Below, one piece after another: positions 1-7,799 of a stretch of 64,000 nucleotides of DNA. A model generated the notes under the pieces. That model saw only the letters and a program-made list of their open reading frames with translations. It did not search any database and was not told the DNA's origin. The stretch's first letter is position 1. The number at the start of each line of letters is the position of its first letter. A program made the translations under genes and the position numbers. The stretch is from Virgibacillus doumboii (GTDB taxonomy: Bacteria > Bacillota > Bacilli > Bacillales > Amphibacillaceae), in NCBI RefSeq assembly GCF_902806455.1, contig NZ_CADCWQ010000001.1, positions 620,001-684,000 of the forward strand, read 5' to 3'.

Positions 1-1
1 A

Positions 2-421
2 ATTGACATGCGGTATGGCGTGTTACTGGAAATAGCCAAACAGGTATACCAGGATAAGCCGGTAGATCTGACAACAGGTCATGTAAATGTTATTTGGCAG
101 GGGGATGCAAGCGAGTATGCTATTCGGTCGCTGCTTCATTGCAGTACGGATCCTTCTATTTTAAATATAACAGGACCGGAAACTGCTTCTGTTCGTTTTC
201 TTGCAGAGGAATTTGGCAGACATTTTAATAAGTCAGTTTCCTTTGTAAACGAGGAGGCGCCGAAAGCAATGCTTAATAACTCGGGAAAAGCACACAAATT
301 ATTTGGATATCCAAGTGTTCCCCTGCAACAAATGATTGAATGGACTGCTGAATGGCTTAAACATGATGGAGAAATTATTGATAAACCAACACATTTCCAG
401 GAAAGACAAGGAGCGTTTTAA
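2..421 (+). CDS. NAD(P)-dependent SDR-type oxidoreductase, C-terminal part (cut by window start)
   Basis: The open frame runs in from the left edge, so only the last 139 or so residues are present and the true start lies outside. The visible part has the look of the C-terminal substrate-binding half of an extended SDR / NAD-dependent epimerase family enzyme: the stretch ILNITGPETASVRFLAEEFG is the usual turn into the helical cap, followed by a K-x-FGYPS segment. The Rossmann nucleotide site would be upstream and cannot be checked. It ends with TAA immediately before the ATG of the DHDPS-family gene, so the two are surely co-transcribed, which suggests a shared sugar-acid or keto-acid pathway. 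The substrate is unknown. Confidence 0.7.
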   Translation: MDMRYGVLLEIAKQVYQDKPVDLTTGHVNVIWQGDASEYAIRSLLHCSTDPSILNITGPETASVRFLAEEFGRHFNKSVSFVNEEAPKAMLNNSGKAHKLFGYPSVPLQQMIEWTAEWLKHDGEIIDKPTHFQERQGAF

Positions 422-1471
422 ATGTTACAACAGGATATTAAAGACTTGCTTTTTGAAGGCACGGTAATCCCTGCACATCCGCTTGCCTTGACAGAGGAAA
501 AGAATTTGGATGAGGCAAGACAACGTGCATTAACGAATTATTATATGGATGCAGGTGCCGGCGGGGTCGCTGTTGGTGTTCATACGACACAATTCGAAAT
601 CAGAAATCCAGAGTTCAACCTCTTTGAAAAGATTTTAAAACTTGCGGCTGAAGAGGTGGACAAAAGAGATTTGGATCATCCTTTTATTAAGATTGCCGGA
701 ATTTGTGGTCCTGCCGAACAGGCAAAACGTGAAGCAGAAATCGCAAGGGATTTAGGATATGATCTCGGTCTCCTCAGCTTCGGCGGACTTAATCATTTGT
801 CAGAAGATGAACTATTGCAGCATTCCAAACAGGTTGCAGAAGTAATACCTATTTTTGGTTTTTACTTGCAGCCTGCAGTTGGTGGAAGGACATTAAGTTT
901 TGAATTTTGGAGGCAATTTGCTGAAATACCAAATGTTCATGCAATTAAAATGGCACCGTTTGACCGCTATAAAACGTTTGATGTTGTCAGAGCAGTTTGT
1001 CATTCCAGCAGAAGTGATCAAATCGCTCTCTATACCGGCAACGACGATAATATAGTTATTGATTTATTAACGACTTATGAAGTAGAAGTTAATGGCAAAA
1101 CAATGAAGAAGGAAATTGTTGGCGGACTTTTAGGCCACTGGGCAGTCTGGACAGAAAAGGCAGTTGAACAATTCAAACGGATTAAACAAACACGCAGGGA
1201 AAATGGTGATTTTTCCAAACTTTTTGCGTTGTCCCATCAAGTAACGGACGCAAATGCCGCCTTTTTTGATGCGGCAAACAGTTTCAGAGGCTGTATTGCT
1301 GGGATCAACGAAGTATTGGCGCGACAAGGACTTTTACAGGGTAACTGGTGCTTGCTTGAAAAAGAAAAATTAAGTCCGGGCCAGGCTGCAGAAATTGATC
1401 GCGTCTATCAATCGTATCCGCATTTAAATGATGATACTTTTGTACAGAAGAACCTTGATAAGTGGCTTTGA
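422..1471 (+). CDS. Dihydrodipicolinate synthase family protein (class I aldolase-type TIM barrel)
   Basis: 349 residues, longer than typical DapA (about 290), as in the divergent DHDPS-family lyases of catabolic operons. The start is an ATG that abuts the previous stop, with AAGGAG seven bases upstream. The segment HAIKMAPFDRYKTFDVV, near residue 180, carries the lysine expected to form the Schiff base (IKMAPF), and GLLSFGGLNHLSEDELL fits a barrel strand and helix. The neighbours are an SDR oxidoreductase, a regulator and a Gfo/Idh/MocA dehydrogenase, so a role as retro-aldolase or dehydratase for a sugar acid is likelier than lysine synthesis. That is inference from context. Confidence 0.8.
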   Translation: MLQQDIKDLLFEGTVIPAHPLALTEEKNLDEARQRALTNYYMDAGAGGVAVGVHTTQFEIRNPEFNLFEKILKLAAEEVDKRDLDHPFIKIAGICGPAEQAKREAEIARDLGYDLGLLSFGGLNHLSEDELLQHSKQVAEVIPIFGFYLQPAVGGRTLSFEFWRQFAEIPNVHAIKMAPFDRYKTFDVVRAVCHSSRSDQIALYTGNDDNIVIDLLTTYEVEVNGKTMKKEIVGGLLGHWAVWTEKAVEQFKRIKQTRRENGDFSKLFALSHQVTDANAAFFDAANSFRGCIAGINEVLARQGLLQGNWCLLEKEKLSPGQAAEIDRVYQSYPHLNDDTFVQKNLDKWL

Positions 1472-1497
1472 CTTATGATGGAAGTGGGATAGAATAA

Positions 1498-1545
1498 AAG
1501 TAAAATGAGGAAACACTTTATTTAATGAGTGTTTCTCTTTTACCT
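1498..1545 (+). terminator. Hairpin with T-rich 3' arm after the DHDPS-family gene
   Basis: AAACACT and AGTGTTT arms around a 10-base loop, extended by AAGTAAAA against TTTTAC, 27 bases after the stop codon. It could end transcription or attenuate into the regulator gene. Confidence 0.5.
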
Positions 1546-1564
1546 ATTAAGGAGATGTTCCTCG

Positions 1565-2872
1565 GTGATCAAAATTGGCATAATTGGACCCACATGGATT
1601 AATGAACGAATTGAACAATCCATTAAACGGTTTCCGAATTTCGAACCAATCTATAAAACTTCTGATAATATTTACGATGCACCAGTTTTTACTGATGAGC
1701 TGAGGGATAAGTGTGACGTGCTTCTGTATTCCGGTTATATACCTTACTCGATTTCAAAGGAACATATTTCCGGAAGGGTCCCTGCACACTTTATTCCAAT
1801 TAAGGGAGCTTCTTTGTATAGGGCATTTTACAAACTTCAAAAGAACCTTGGCTATTTTTCGACCATATCCATCGACACACTATCCCAGCACGAAATTAAT
1901 CACCTCAATTACGAGCTGGATGAGTCGATAACCAGTATTCATTATGATTCCAGACTATCATTGGCCAAAACAGAAGAGATTATAGATTTTCATGAATCGG
2001 AATATAACTTAAATAAAACTGATTGCGCCTTTACCGGACTGAAAATCGTTTCAGAAGCATTAACCGAAAAAGGAATACCTAATCAATGGATTGTTCCTAC
2101 TGAAGAAGATATTATCGTGACATTGGAGCGCGCACTGCTGGCAACAGAACAGCGAAAAAAGCTTGAGTCTCAAATCGTATTTGGCATCGTGTATATCGAG
2201 AATTTTGATCAGTTGAAACGACAAATCACTTCAGAACAGCATATCCAACGGCTCAATTTGGATGTTCAGACAACAATTCTGGATTTTGTTGAAATTTTAG
2301 AGGGCTACTTAACCGTTTTAAATGGAAATGAATATATGTTTGTAACGACCAGAGGAACGTTTGAACGTGTAACACAAGGGTACAAATTTTTTCCGCTCAT
2401 CGCAGACATGAAAAAACAGCAACAGCTGCGTATTTCGGTAGGTATCGGCTTTGGACTTACTGCAAATGGAGCGGGGAATCATGCTCGTATGGCTCTCACC
2501 CAGGCAATTGATTATGGGGGAGGAAAGTGCTTTATTGTAAAAGAAGATCGCAGCGTTATCGGTCCAGTCGAAAATGAAGCACACCTAACCTATCCACTAA
2601 ATATTACAGATAAAGAACTGCTTGAAAAGATGGAAGATACATCCATATCGCCCTATTATCTAAGAAAAATCGTTTCATTTTTAGCCCGCCAGAAAATTGA
2701 CACCTTCACAGCGCAGGAACTAGCTTCATCCCTGGGTGTCACAACAAGAAGCGCCCATCGAATCTTACTGTCCTGGTTGGATGCCAACATTGTTGAAATC
2801 GTAGGAATCGAAAAACTGCAAACTAAAGGACGGCCAAGGCAAGTATATAAAATGCTTTTGAGAGGTGACTGA
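1565..2872 (+). CDS. Transcriptional regulator with GGDEF-like middle domain and C-terminal HTH
   Basis: The start chosen is GTG (protein begins VIKIGIIGPTWIN) because AAGGAG lies 10 bases upstream; an in-frame ATG 36 bases earlier has no ribosome site. 435 residues. The first 180 residues form an alpha/beta region that begins like a Rossmann or periplasmic-binding fold. Residues about 205-335 resemble GGDEF / GTP-cyclohydrolase III-type nucleotidyl cyclase folds (ISVGIGFGLTANGAGNHARM), but no GGDEF signature is present, so catalysis is unlikely. The last 70 residues look like a winged helix (FTAQELASSLGVTTRSAHRI). It is followed after three bases by a dehydrogenase gene and probably controls this catabolic cluster. 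The ligand is unknown. Confidence 0.7.
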   Translation: MIKIGIIGPTWINERIEQSIKRFPNFEPIYKTSDNIYDAPVFTDELRDKCDVLLYSGYIPYSISKEHISGRVPAHFIPIKGASLYRAFYKLQKNLGYFSTISIDTLSQHEINHLNYELDESITSIHYDSRLSLAKTEEIIDFHESEYNLNKTDCAFTGLKIVSEALTEKGIPNQWIVPTEEDIIVTLERALLATEQRKKLESQIVFGIVYIENFDQLKRQITSEQHIQRLNLDVQTTILDFVEILEGYLTVLNGNEYMFVTTRGTFERVTQGYKFFPLIADMKKQQQLRISVGIGFGLTANGAGNHARMALTQAIDYGGGKCFIVKEDRSVIGPVENEAHLTYPLNITDKELLEKMEDTSISPYYLRKIVSFLARQKIDTFTAQELASSLGVTTRSAHRILLSWLDANIVEIVGIEKLQTKGRPRQVYKMLLRGD

Positions 2873-2875
2873 GGA

Positions 2876-3751
2876 ATGACTTTAAAAATAGGAATGATTG
2901 GTCTCGATACTTCCCACGTTGAGATATTTACCAAATTACTTCATGAAAAAAAGTATCATTTTGGAAGTGCAAAAGTAACAATAGGGTGTCCATTCCCTTC
3001 TTATGACCTGGATTTAAGTATAAACAGAGTAGAGGAATATACTTCTATATTGCAAAATGAGTATAGTGTAGAAATTACAGATTCTGTGGAGGGAGTAGCA
3101 GAAAAAGCTGATGCCATCATGATTACTGCAGTAGATGGAAGAACACACCTGGATTTATTTAAAAGAATCGTATCTTACGGAAAACCTGTTTTCATTGATA
3201 AACCTCTGGCAATGTCTGAAAAAGATGCAAAAGAAATCTATTCATTAAGTAAGCGGCATAATTCACCGGTAATGAGTTCTTCCTCATTACGATATGCAAA
3301 ATCACTTCAAACCCAGCTGGCAAAAACATCCGAACAAGCTCAAGGCATATATCTATCAGGACCACTCCCGTTTATTGAAAAAATGCCTTACTATTTCTGG
3401 TATGGAATCCATATGCTTGAAATGCTATTTGCCATTACCGGACCAAATTATAAACAAATTCATGTACACGGAAATGAAAGTTATGACGTAATATCCATCG
3501 AATTTGATGATGGCCGCTTCGGAATAATTCGCGGTGATCATAACTGGCATGGAAAATTTGAGGCTATGCTTCATTATAAAGATCACACTGTTCATTTACC
3601 TGTTTACAAGGATGAGAAGCCTTACTATGCGTGTTTACTTGAGCAGGTAGTTGATTTTTTTGAAACCGGAGTTAACCTTGTTCCGGAAGAAGAGACTTTA
3701 GCGATAATCAGGTTTATTGAGGAGGCTAATCAGAAGCGGATGGTAATATAG
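2876..3751 (+). CDS. Gfo/Idh/MocA family oxidoreductase
   Basis: 291 residues. The N-terminus MTLKIGMIGLDTSHVEIF is a Rossmann dinucleotide-binding start, though the usual GxGxxG is altered to GMIGLDTSH, a variant seen in some family members. The signature lysine sits in GKPVFIDKPLAMS, matching the EKP motif of the family. The C-terminal half gives the beta-sheet substrate domain, shorter than the usual 330-380 residues. The gene starts three bases after the regulator stop, with GAGG just upstream, so it is in the same transcript. The substrate is not evident; a sugar or inositol-like polyol is the family norm. Confidence 0.75.
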   Translation: MTLKIGMIGLDTSHVEIFTKLLHEKKYHFGSAKVTIGCPFPSYDLDLSINRVEEYTSILQNEYSVEITDSVEGVAEKADAIMITAVDGRTHLDLFKRIVSYGKPVFIDKPLAMSEKDAKEIYSLSKRHNSPVMSSSSLRYAKSLQTQLAKTSEQAQGIYLSGPLPFIEKMPYYFWYGIHMLEMLFAITGPNYKQIHVHGNESYDVISIEFDDGRFGIIRGDHNWHGKFEAMLHYKDHTVHLPVYKDEKPYYACLLEQVVDFFETGVNLVPEEETLAIIRFIEEANQKRMVI

Positions 3752-3844
3752 ATCGAAACGAGTGAGTAGCAGCCTGATTGAGTGGGCCGCATAGCAATGC
3801 AAAATATCGAAGAAGCAACATGAAAAATGAGCGTTGTATAGACA

Positions 3845-3975
3845 GGTTGCTGCTCTACGAGTGTGAGTCGCGCGATAAGGTCGGAAGACGCGCAATAACA
3901 GTTGCAAGTCGCGCAATAAGATCTGAGCTTGCGCGGTAATTAGTGTAATATGCGCAATAAGATGAAAATAAAATA
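3845..3975 (+). repeat. 21-base-period CGCGC array A1, upstream of NERD copy 1
   Basis: Five degenerate copies of TCGCGCRATAAG are spaced 20-21 bases apart (core at 3869, 3889, 3910, 3930, 3951). The bases between cores differ from unit to unit. All units read the same way as the NERD gene that follows. Confidence 0.85.
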
Positions 3976-4047
3976 TGAGTATTCCTTCCAAAATGGTTAA
4001 ATTAAATTTTATACACAAATACTTATTCAAAATTATTCAGTTGTGTT

Positions 4048-4079
4048 CAGTAAATTCATATTCCGATATGAATTTACTG
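4048..4079. other. Conserved long hairpin upstream of NERD copy 1
   Basis: Perfect 14-base arms (CAGTAAATTCATAT and its complement) around TCCG, about 85 bases before the start codon. The same hairpin with small changes lies before NERD copy 2 at 20513-20544, so it belongs to the duplicated cassette. It may be a terminator for upstream reads, an operator or an RNA element; there is no T-run. Confidence 0.7.
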
Positions 4080-4164
4080 CTTTAAAAACGAATTTTACCA
4101 ATTTTTCAGATGTGATAATACGGTATATTATAGGCCTAATACGTATATAAAAGGAGAATTGAAC

Positions 4165-5118
4165 ATGATTATAAAAAAACGTGACAAGCCATTGCCGCTG
4201 AAAAAGCTGGATGCAGCGATACCGCGGCTGTCATCCCGATTCCCGCGTTTATCAAAGATGAAAAAAGACGCTGCATCCAGACAAAAGGGGTACGATGGGG
4301 AATTGGAGGTTGATTATTTTTTGGAGTATTTGGCCGGAACACATACGATTATTCAGGATGTTTACTTGCGGGTGAATGGGAAAAATGTGCAAATTGATTC
4401 ACTACTCGCTTCAAAGCATGCTATCCACGTTGTTGACTCGAAAAATCTGAGCGGCACAATTACCTTCGACACAAACCTCAATCAAATGACCCGCAATGAT
4501 GGAAAGGTGGAAGCAGGAAATGATAACCCAATTACCCAAGTAATGAATCAAAAATTCCACCTTCAGAATTGGCTCGCCCAACACAACCTTCCCAACATCC
4601 CTATCCACTCCCTTGTTGCAATTAGTGAACCCTCAACCATCATAAAAGTAATCGGTGACGCGGAGGCAGTAGGGCAGACGGTTGCTCATGGCGCACGAAT
4701 TCCAACTATGATTATGGGAAAAGAACAACAACTAATCGGAGAAAATATAAATGATAGAAAAATAGGTAAAATGGTTTTGAATGCCTGCGGTGTTTTTGAT
4801 TTGGATATCATGGGAGAATTTGGTATTAAACCATCAGATTTGTCTCCCGGAGTCATATGTCCAGCGTGCAATGTGCTGGGTATGAAGCGGGTGTACGATG
4901 GATGGATTTGCAAAAATTGCAGCTGCAAATCACGCAATGCACATCTTAAGGCTATTTCTGATTATCTGCTGTTGATAAAACCATATATAACAAACAAAGA
5001 ATGCATGCGTTGGTTAGGCTTAACATCCCGAAGTACAGCAACAAGGCTGCTGAGGGGCAGTGACTTGATCTATCAAAAAGAATATAAGCGTTGGATTCCA
5101 AAATATGGACTGCGATAA
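4165..5118 (+). CDS. NERD domain-containing protein, copy 1
   Basis: 317 residues from ATG, with AAGGAG eight bases upstream; a TTG two codons earlier is less well placed. Residues about 45-165 are a NERD (nuclease-related) domain: GYDGELEVDYFLEYL, then QIDSLLASKHAIHVVDSKN with the D...D/E-x-K arrangement expected of a PD-(D/E)XK-like core. Residues 230-260 form a four-cysteine zinc ribbon (CPACNVLGMKRVYDGWICKNC), and the last 60 residues look like a small DNA-binding helical domain (KECMRWLGLTSRSTATRLL). A paralogue lies at 20629-21588. Both are flanked by CGCGC arrays and followed by a heptad-repeat gene. Nucleic-acid processing is the family expectation; the target is unknown. Confidence 0.85.
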   Translation: MIIKKRDKPLPLKKLDAAIPRLSSRFPRLSKMKKDAASRQKGYDGELEVDYFLEYLAGTHTIIQDVYLRVNGKNVQIDSLLASKHAIHVVDSKNLSGTITFDTNLNQMTRNDGKVEAGNDNPITQVMNQKFHLQNWLAQHNLPNIPIHSLVAISEPSTIIKVIGDAEAVGQTVAHGARIPTMIMGKEQQLIGENINDRKIGKMVLNACGVFDLDIMGEFGIKPSDLSPGVICPACNVLGMKRVYDGWICKNCSCKSRNAHLKAISDYLLLIKPYITNKECMRWLGLTSRSTATRLLRGSDLIYQKEYKRWIPKYGLR

Positions 5119-5124
5119 GTATTA

Positions 5125-5290
5125 TAGTTCGCGAGGAAACTGTCTTAACTCGCGCGAAATCTGCCTTAATTCGCGCGAAATCCATTTCAATACGCGCAAT
5201 AAGCAGCCGAACTCGCGCAAAATCAACATTAAAACGCGCAATAAAAGCTAAACTCGCGCACCAAACCTCAAACCTCGCACAATAAGCAGG
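5125..5290 (+). repeat. 21-base-period CGCGC array A2, downstream of NERD copy 1
   Basis: Eight units of ACTCGCGCRAAA type with cores at 5130, 5151, 5172, 5193, 5214, 5235, 5255 and 5276. The spacing is 21 bases with one 20. Linker bases are not conserved. Orientation is the same as array A1. Confidence 0.88.
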
Positions 5291-5313
5291 AACACTAATT
5301 CACAAATAATGTT

Positions 5314-5337
5314 GATTTTCGGCGGCAGCCGAAAATC
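5314..5337. other. GATTTTCGGC palindromic hairpin between NERD and coiled-coil genes (copy 1)
   Basis: Ten-base arms with loop GGCA. The equivalent position in copy 2 (21801-21824) is a perfect 24-base palindrome, so the pairing is kept while the loop has changed. It sits between array A2 and the promoter region of the coiled-coil gene; a T-poor terminator or processing site is possible. Confidence 0.7.
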
Positions 5338-5523
5338 TTCCTTCAAATTTAAATTAAATATTGCATAATGTTTTTTACTTAACTATTGTTACGTAATTAG
5401 GAATTAAATATCTGCATTAACTTAAAGTTTTGCCAGACTTATGTTAAATGCCTCTTCAAAAAATCGACATTATCAGCAAGGAATTATGTTATACTTGATA
5501 ATAAATGAAGGGAGGTGAATCAG

Positions 5524-5958
5524 GTGGAAAAAGAAGATAAGATTATCGGGATGCTCGAGTCAATTACTGAAAGAATCGGTGGCATAGACAAGCGTCTTGA
5601 CGGGATGGACAAGCGGTTCGACGGCATAGACAATCGCCTCGACGGAATGGACAAGCGTTTTGACAGCATGGATAAGCGCCTTGATGGAATGGATGGACGG
5701 ATGGACAACTTTGAGCAAAAATTGGAAATGCAAGGTGAAACATTAAAAGAGCATGGACAAATTTTGCGTGCTCTACAGTCCGGACAAGAATACCTAAGAG
5801 CAGAAATCGATGGTATGAAAATTTCAAATGCAAAGGAATTCAGCTCTTTAAATGAGGCGCTGGATGATCATTCCATAAAATTGGAGCTTGTGCGCGAAGA
5901 TACTTGGGCAAACAAAGTCGATATCCATCGTATGAAGACTACAATGGGCATGAAATAA
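5524..5958 (+). CDS. Heptad-repeat coiled-coil protein, copy 1
   Basis: 144 residues from GTG, placed by GGGAGG eight bases upstream; starting here gives the same length and N-terminus (MEKEDKIIGMLES) as copy 2 at 21966. Residues about 18-65 are seven-residue repeats of the form GMDKRFD / GIDNRLD, encoded by near-identical 21-base units. They are followed by a second helical region (EQKLEMQGETLKEHGQIL) and a conserved C-terminus ending TTMGMK. No signal peptide or membrane segment is present. The gene follows the NERD gene after about 400 bases of repeat DNA, and this order is the same in both cassettes, which argues for a shared function. No enzymatic motif is visible; an elongated oligomer is likely. 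Confidence 0.85.
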   Translation: MEKEDKIIGMLESITERIGGIDKRLDGMDKRFDGIDNRLDGMDKRFDSMDKRLDGMDGRMDNFEQKLEMQGETLKEHGQILRALQSGQEYLRAEIDGMKISNAKEFSSLNEALDDHSIKLELVREDTWANKVDIHRMKTTMGMK

Positions 5959-6181
5959 CTACTTCAATACCTACACTAAAAAAGCGCTTCAACAAATTAT
6001 ACTTCTTTTGATGGGGATTTCTATTTCTCCCCATTCCACAACTAGTAGTTGAACGTAACTTACAGCAAAATGTTCAGCATAAAAAGACAGCTGTCGAGCT
6101 ATGGCTACATGGAATTGCTAACCTCCCACAAATGAAATTGAAGGGGACAATTGCGAAAAATATCGGGCTGTGAAGTATTCG

Positions 6182-6216
6182 GAAAAAGCGCATGAATCAC
6201 ACTCATGCGCTTTTTC
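6182..6216. terminator. Strong bidirectional terminator-like hairpin
   Basis: Fourteen-base arms (GAAAAAGCGCATGA against TCATGCGCTTTTTC) with a short loop, A-rich on one side and T-rich on the other. The stretch from 5959 to 6617 holds this hairpin, array A3 and the promoter region of the TPR gene, and no gene that I can support. Confidence 0.75.
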
Positions 6217-6287
6217 ATGGAGGAATTGGAAAAGGTGCGATTTTTGTGTGCAACTGCATATAGCATAGCAGGGTATAAGTGGAGTAA

Positions 6288-6480
6288 ACTCGCGCGACAT
6301 ACCCTCAGACTCGCGCGAAAAAAACAAAACTCGTGCGGCAAGCATCCAAACTCGCGTGATATCAGCTTTAACACGCGCAATAGGCACCTTGACTCACGCG
6401 GTATCAGCTTTAACACGCGCGGCAAGCACCCGAACACGCGCGATAACCAACTTTAAACGCGCAACAGACATTTGACCTCG
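6288..6480 (+). repeat. 21-base-period CGCGC array A3, upstream of the TPR gene
   Basis: Nine units with cores at 6291, 6312, 6332, 6353, 6374, 6395, 6416, 6437 and 6458: eight intervals, seven of 21 bases and one of 20. Consensus is ACWCGCGCRAYA followed by variable sequence. This is the cleanest long phase run in the window together with array A6. Confidence 0.9.
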
Positions 6481-6617
6481 GGATAGATTATCAAAATCTC
6501 GGTAGACAGCCTCAAACACAACAGAGAATCGTCCTGTTATAAATTACAAAGTCGAACTATACTTACACCAAATATCCTAGTACAATAGAACAAGATTTAA
6601 TTCGAGGGGTGACTGAA

Positions 6618-7526
6618 ATGCCGGGTGCGCAAATTAATCCGCAATTGACTCAACAGTTAAATCCATTCATGATCAAGTGCAATAGTTGCGGGCGTAAAGG
6701 GAAGTATGATGTTGGCTTGATGATTTATAATCACAATGAAAAAGTAATGACCGACAATCCCGAGAGTAAAATTCAAACTATAGGGTATTTTCGCTGCAAA
6801 CATTGTAATGATGCAGGTAATTGGGAAATGCCGACACAATTTTTGATGGCTCCCACAGCTGGAATCTTAGCAAAATCTACAGGTGAGATGGATGATAGGT
6901 TTCAAATTGGAGAAAGTCAATTATATGACGGGAGCTGGCATTTATTCAGCTCAGATGGTGAAGTTCATCTTTTAAATCAACTAAAGGAAGATCCAACCAA
7001 TGCCTTTATTTGGAACCGCCTGGGGAATTTATATGACAAGGGAAACCGGCCTGAACTGGCAGCATGTGTCTATGAGCATTCCATAAAAATCAATCCTAAA
7101 CAAATAGAGTCTCACTATACACTTGGGGGATATTTATTTCAAATTGGCGAGTTCAAAAAAGCTGCTTACCATTATAAACAGCTGCTGCTGGGTGCCAGTG
7201 AGTATCCATTAGTGACTCCGGAAAAATTGCGTGAATTGATTGCCATTGGCTTAGTTGATTTATTTCATATTTACCAGTTTTCAAATGGCGAAATCCCATT
7301 CCTGCCTACAAAAGAAGAACTGGAAGCGGCGGGTAAACTGAAAGAAATTCAAAAAAATTATGTTGATATGAAAGTAAACATTATTCCAGATGAAACGGAG
7401 TCATTCTATCCGTTCGCTGAAATGTATATGGGAGCCCAAAAAGAGAAATTACCGCGCAGATTACGCACATTGAAAATTAAAAAGTCAGCAATCAAAAAGA
7501 AGAAAAGATGGAAGAAAAAAAAGTGA
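6618..7526 (+). CDS. Zinc-ribbon/TPR protein with lysine-rich tail
   Basis: 302 residues from ATG; GAGGGG lies eight bases upstream, while a GTG three codons earlier overlaps that site. Cysteine pairs CNSCGRKGKYD and CKHCND (residues about 20-65) form a zinc ribbon. Residues about 130-195 contain two or three TPR-like helical pairs (NAFIWNRLGNLYDKGNRPEL, then a second pair). The last 20 residues are extremely basic (KKSAIKKKKRWKKKK), suggesting binding to nucleic acid or ribosomes. The gene sits between two CGCGC arrays that face each other (A3 forward, A4 reverse). No specific function is known to me for this architecture. Confidence 0.75.
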   Translation: MPGAQINPQLTQQLNPFMIKCNSCGRKGKYDVGLMIYNHNEKVMTDNPESKIQTIGYFRCKHCNDAGNWEMPTQFLMAPTAGILAKSTGEMDDRFQIGESQLYDGSWHLFSSDGEVHLLNQLKEDPTNAFIWNRLGNLYDKGNRPELAACVYEHSIKINPKQIESHYTLGGYLFQIGEFKKAAYHYKQLLLGASEYPLVTPEKLRELIAIGLVDLFHIYQFSNGEIPFLPTKEELEAAGKLKEIQKNYVDMKVNIIPDETESFYPFAEMYMGAQKEKLPRRLRTLKIKKSAIKKKKRWKKKK

Positions 7527-7579
7527 ATTAAGGATGTCGTTGAAAAGTAGTGTGTCGGACTAATTATTGGGTACTAGTT

Positions 7580-7722
7580 GTACGAGTTAAGCTTTTATCG
7601 CGCAAGTTTATGTTAATATTACGCGAGTTCGGACGGTTATTGAGCGAGTTCCGCCTTTATTGCGCGAGTTAATGCTGATACCGCGCGTATCCGGATGCTT
7701 GTAGCGCGAGTTCAGTCTTAAT
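7580..7722 (-). repeat. 21-base-period CGCGC array A4 (inverted)
   Basis: Seven units read TTATTGCGCGAGTT on the plus strand, i.e. the motif is on the minus strand. Reference bases fall at 7583, 7603, 7624, 7645, 7665, 7686 and 7707, so spacing is 20-21. This is the only array in the opposite orientation. Confidence 0.85.
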
Positions 7723-7751
7723 GTAAGGAAAATTTTCGGCTATCCTCTTAC

Positions 7752-7790
7752 TCCAAAAAAACAAAGCGCTCCGGCCACGTCCGGAGCACT
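7752..7790 (-). terminator. Terminator of the LysM-NlpC/P60 gene
   Basis: On the minus strand GTGCTCCGG pairs with CCGGAGCGC over a six-base loop and is followed by a T-run (TTTGTTTTTTT), 10 bases after the stop codon. Confidence 0.85.
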
Positions 7791-7799
7791 TAATCAACA

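Noticed and set aside
5520-5833. Minus-strand repeat proteins opposite the coiled-coil gene (also 22006-22269)
   Set aside because: Antisense frames kept open by the 21-base coding repeats; the plus-strand gene has the ribosome site and the duplicate of equal length.
3845-7722. CRISPR array
   Set aside because: The repeat core is only 10-12 bases and degenerate, spacers are about 9 bases, and no cas gene is present.
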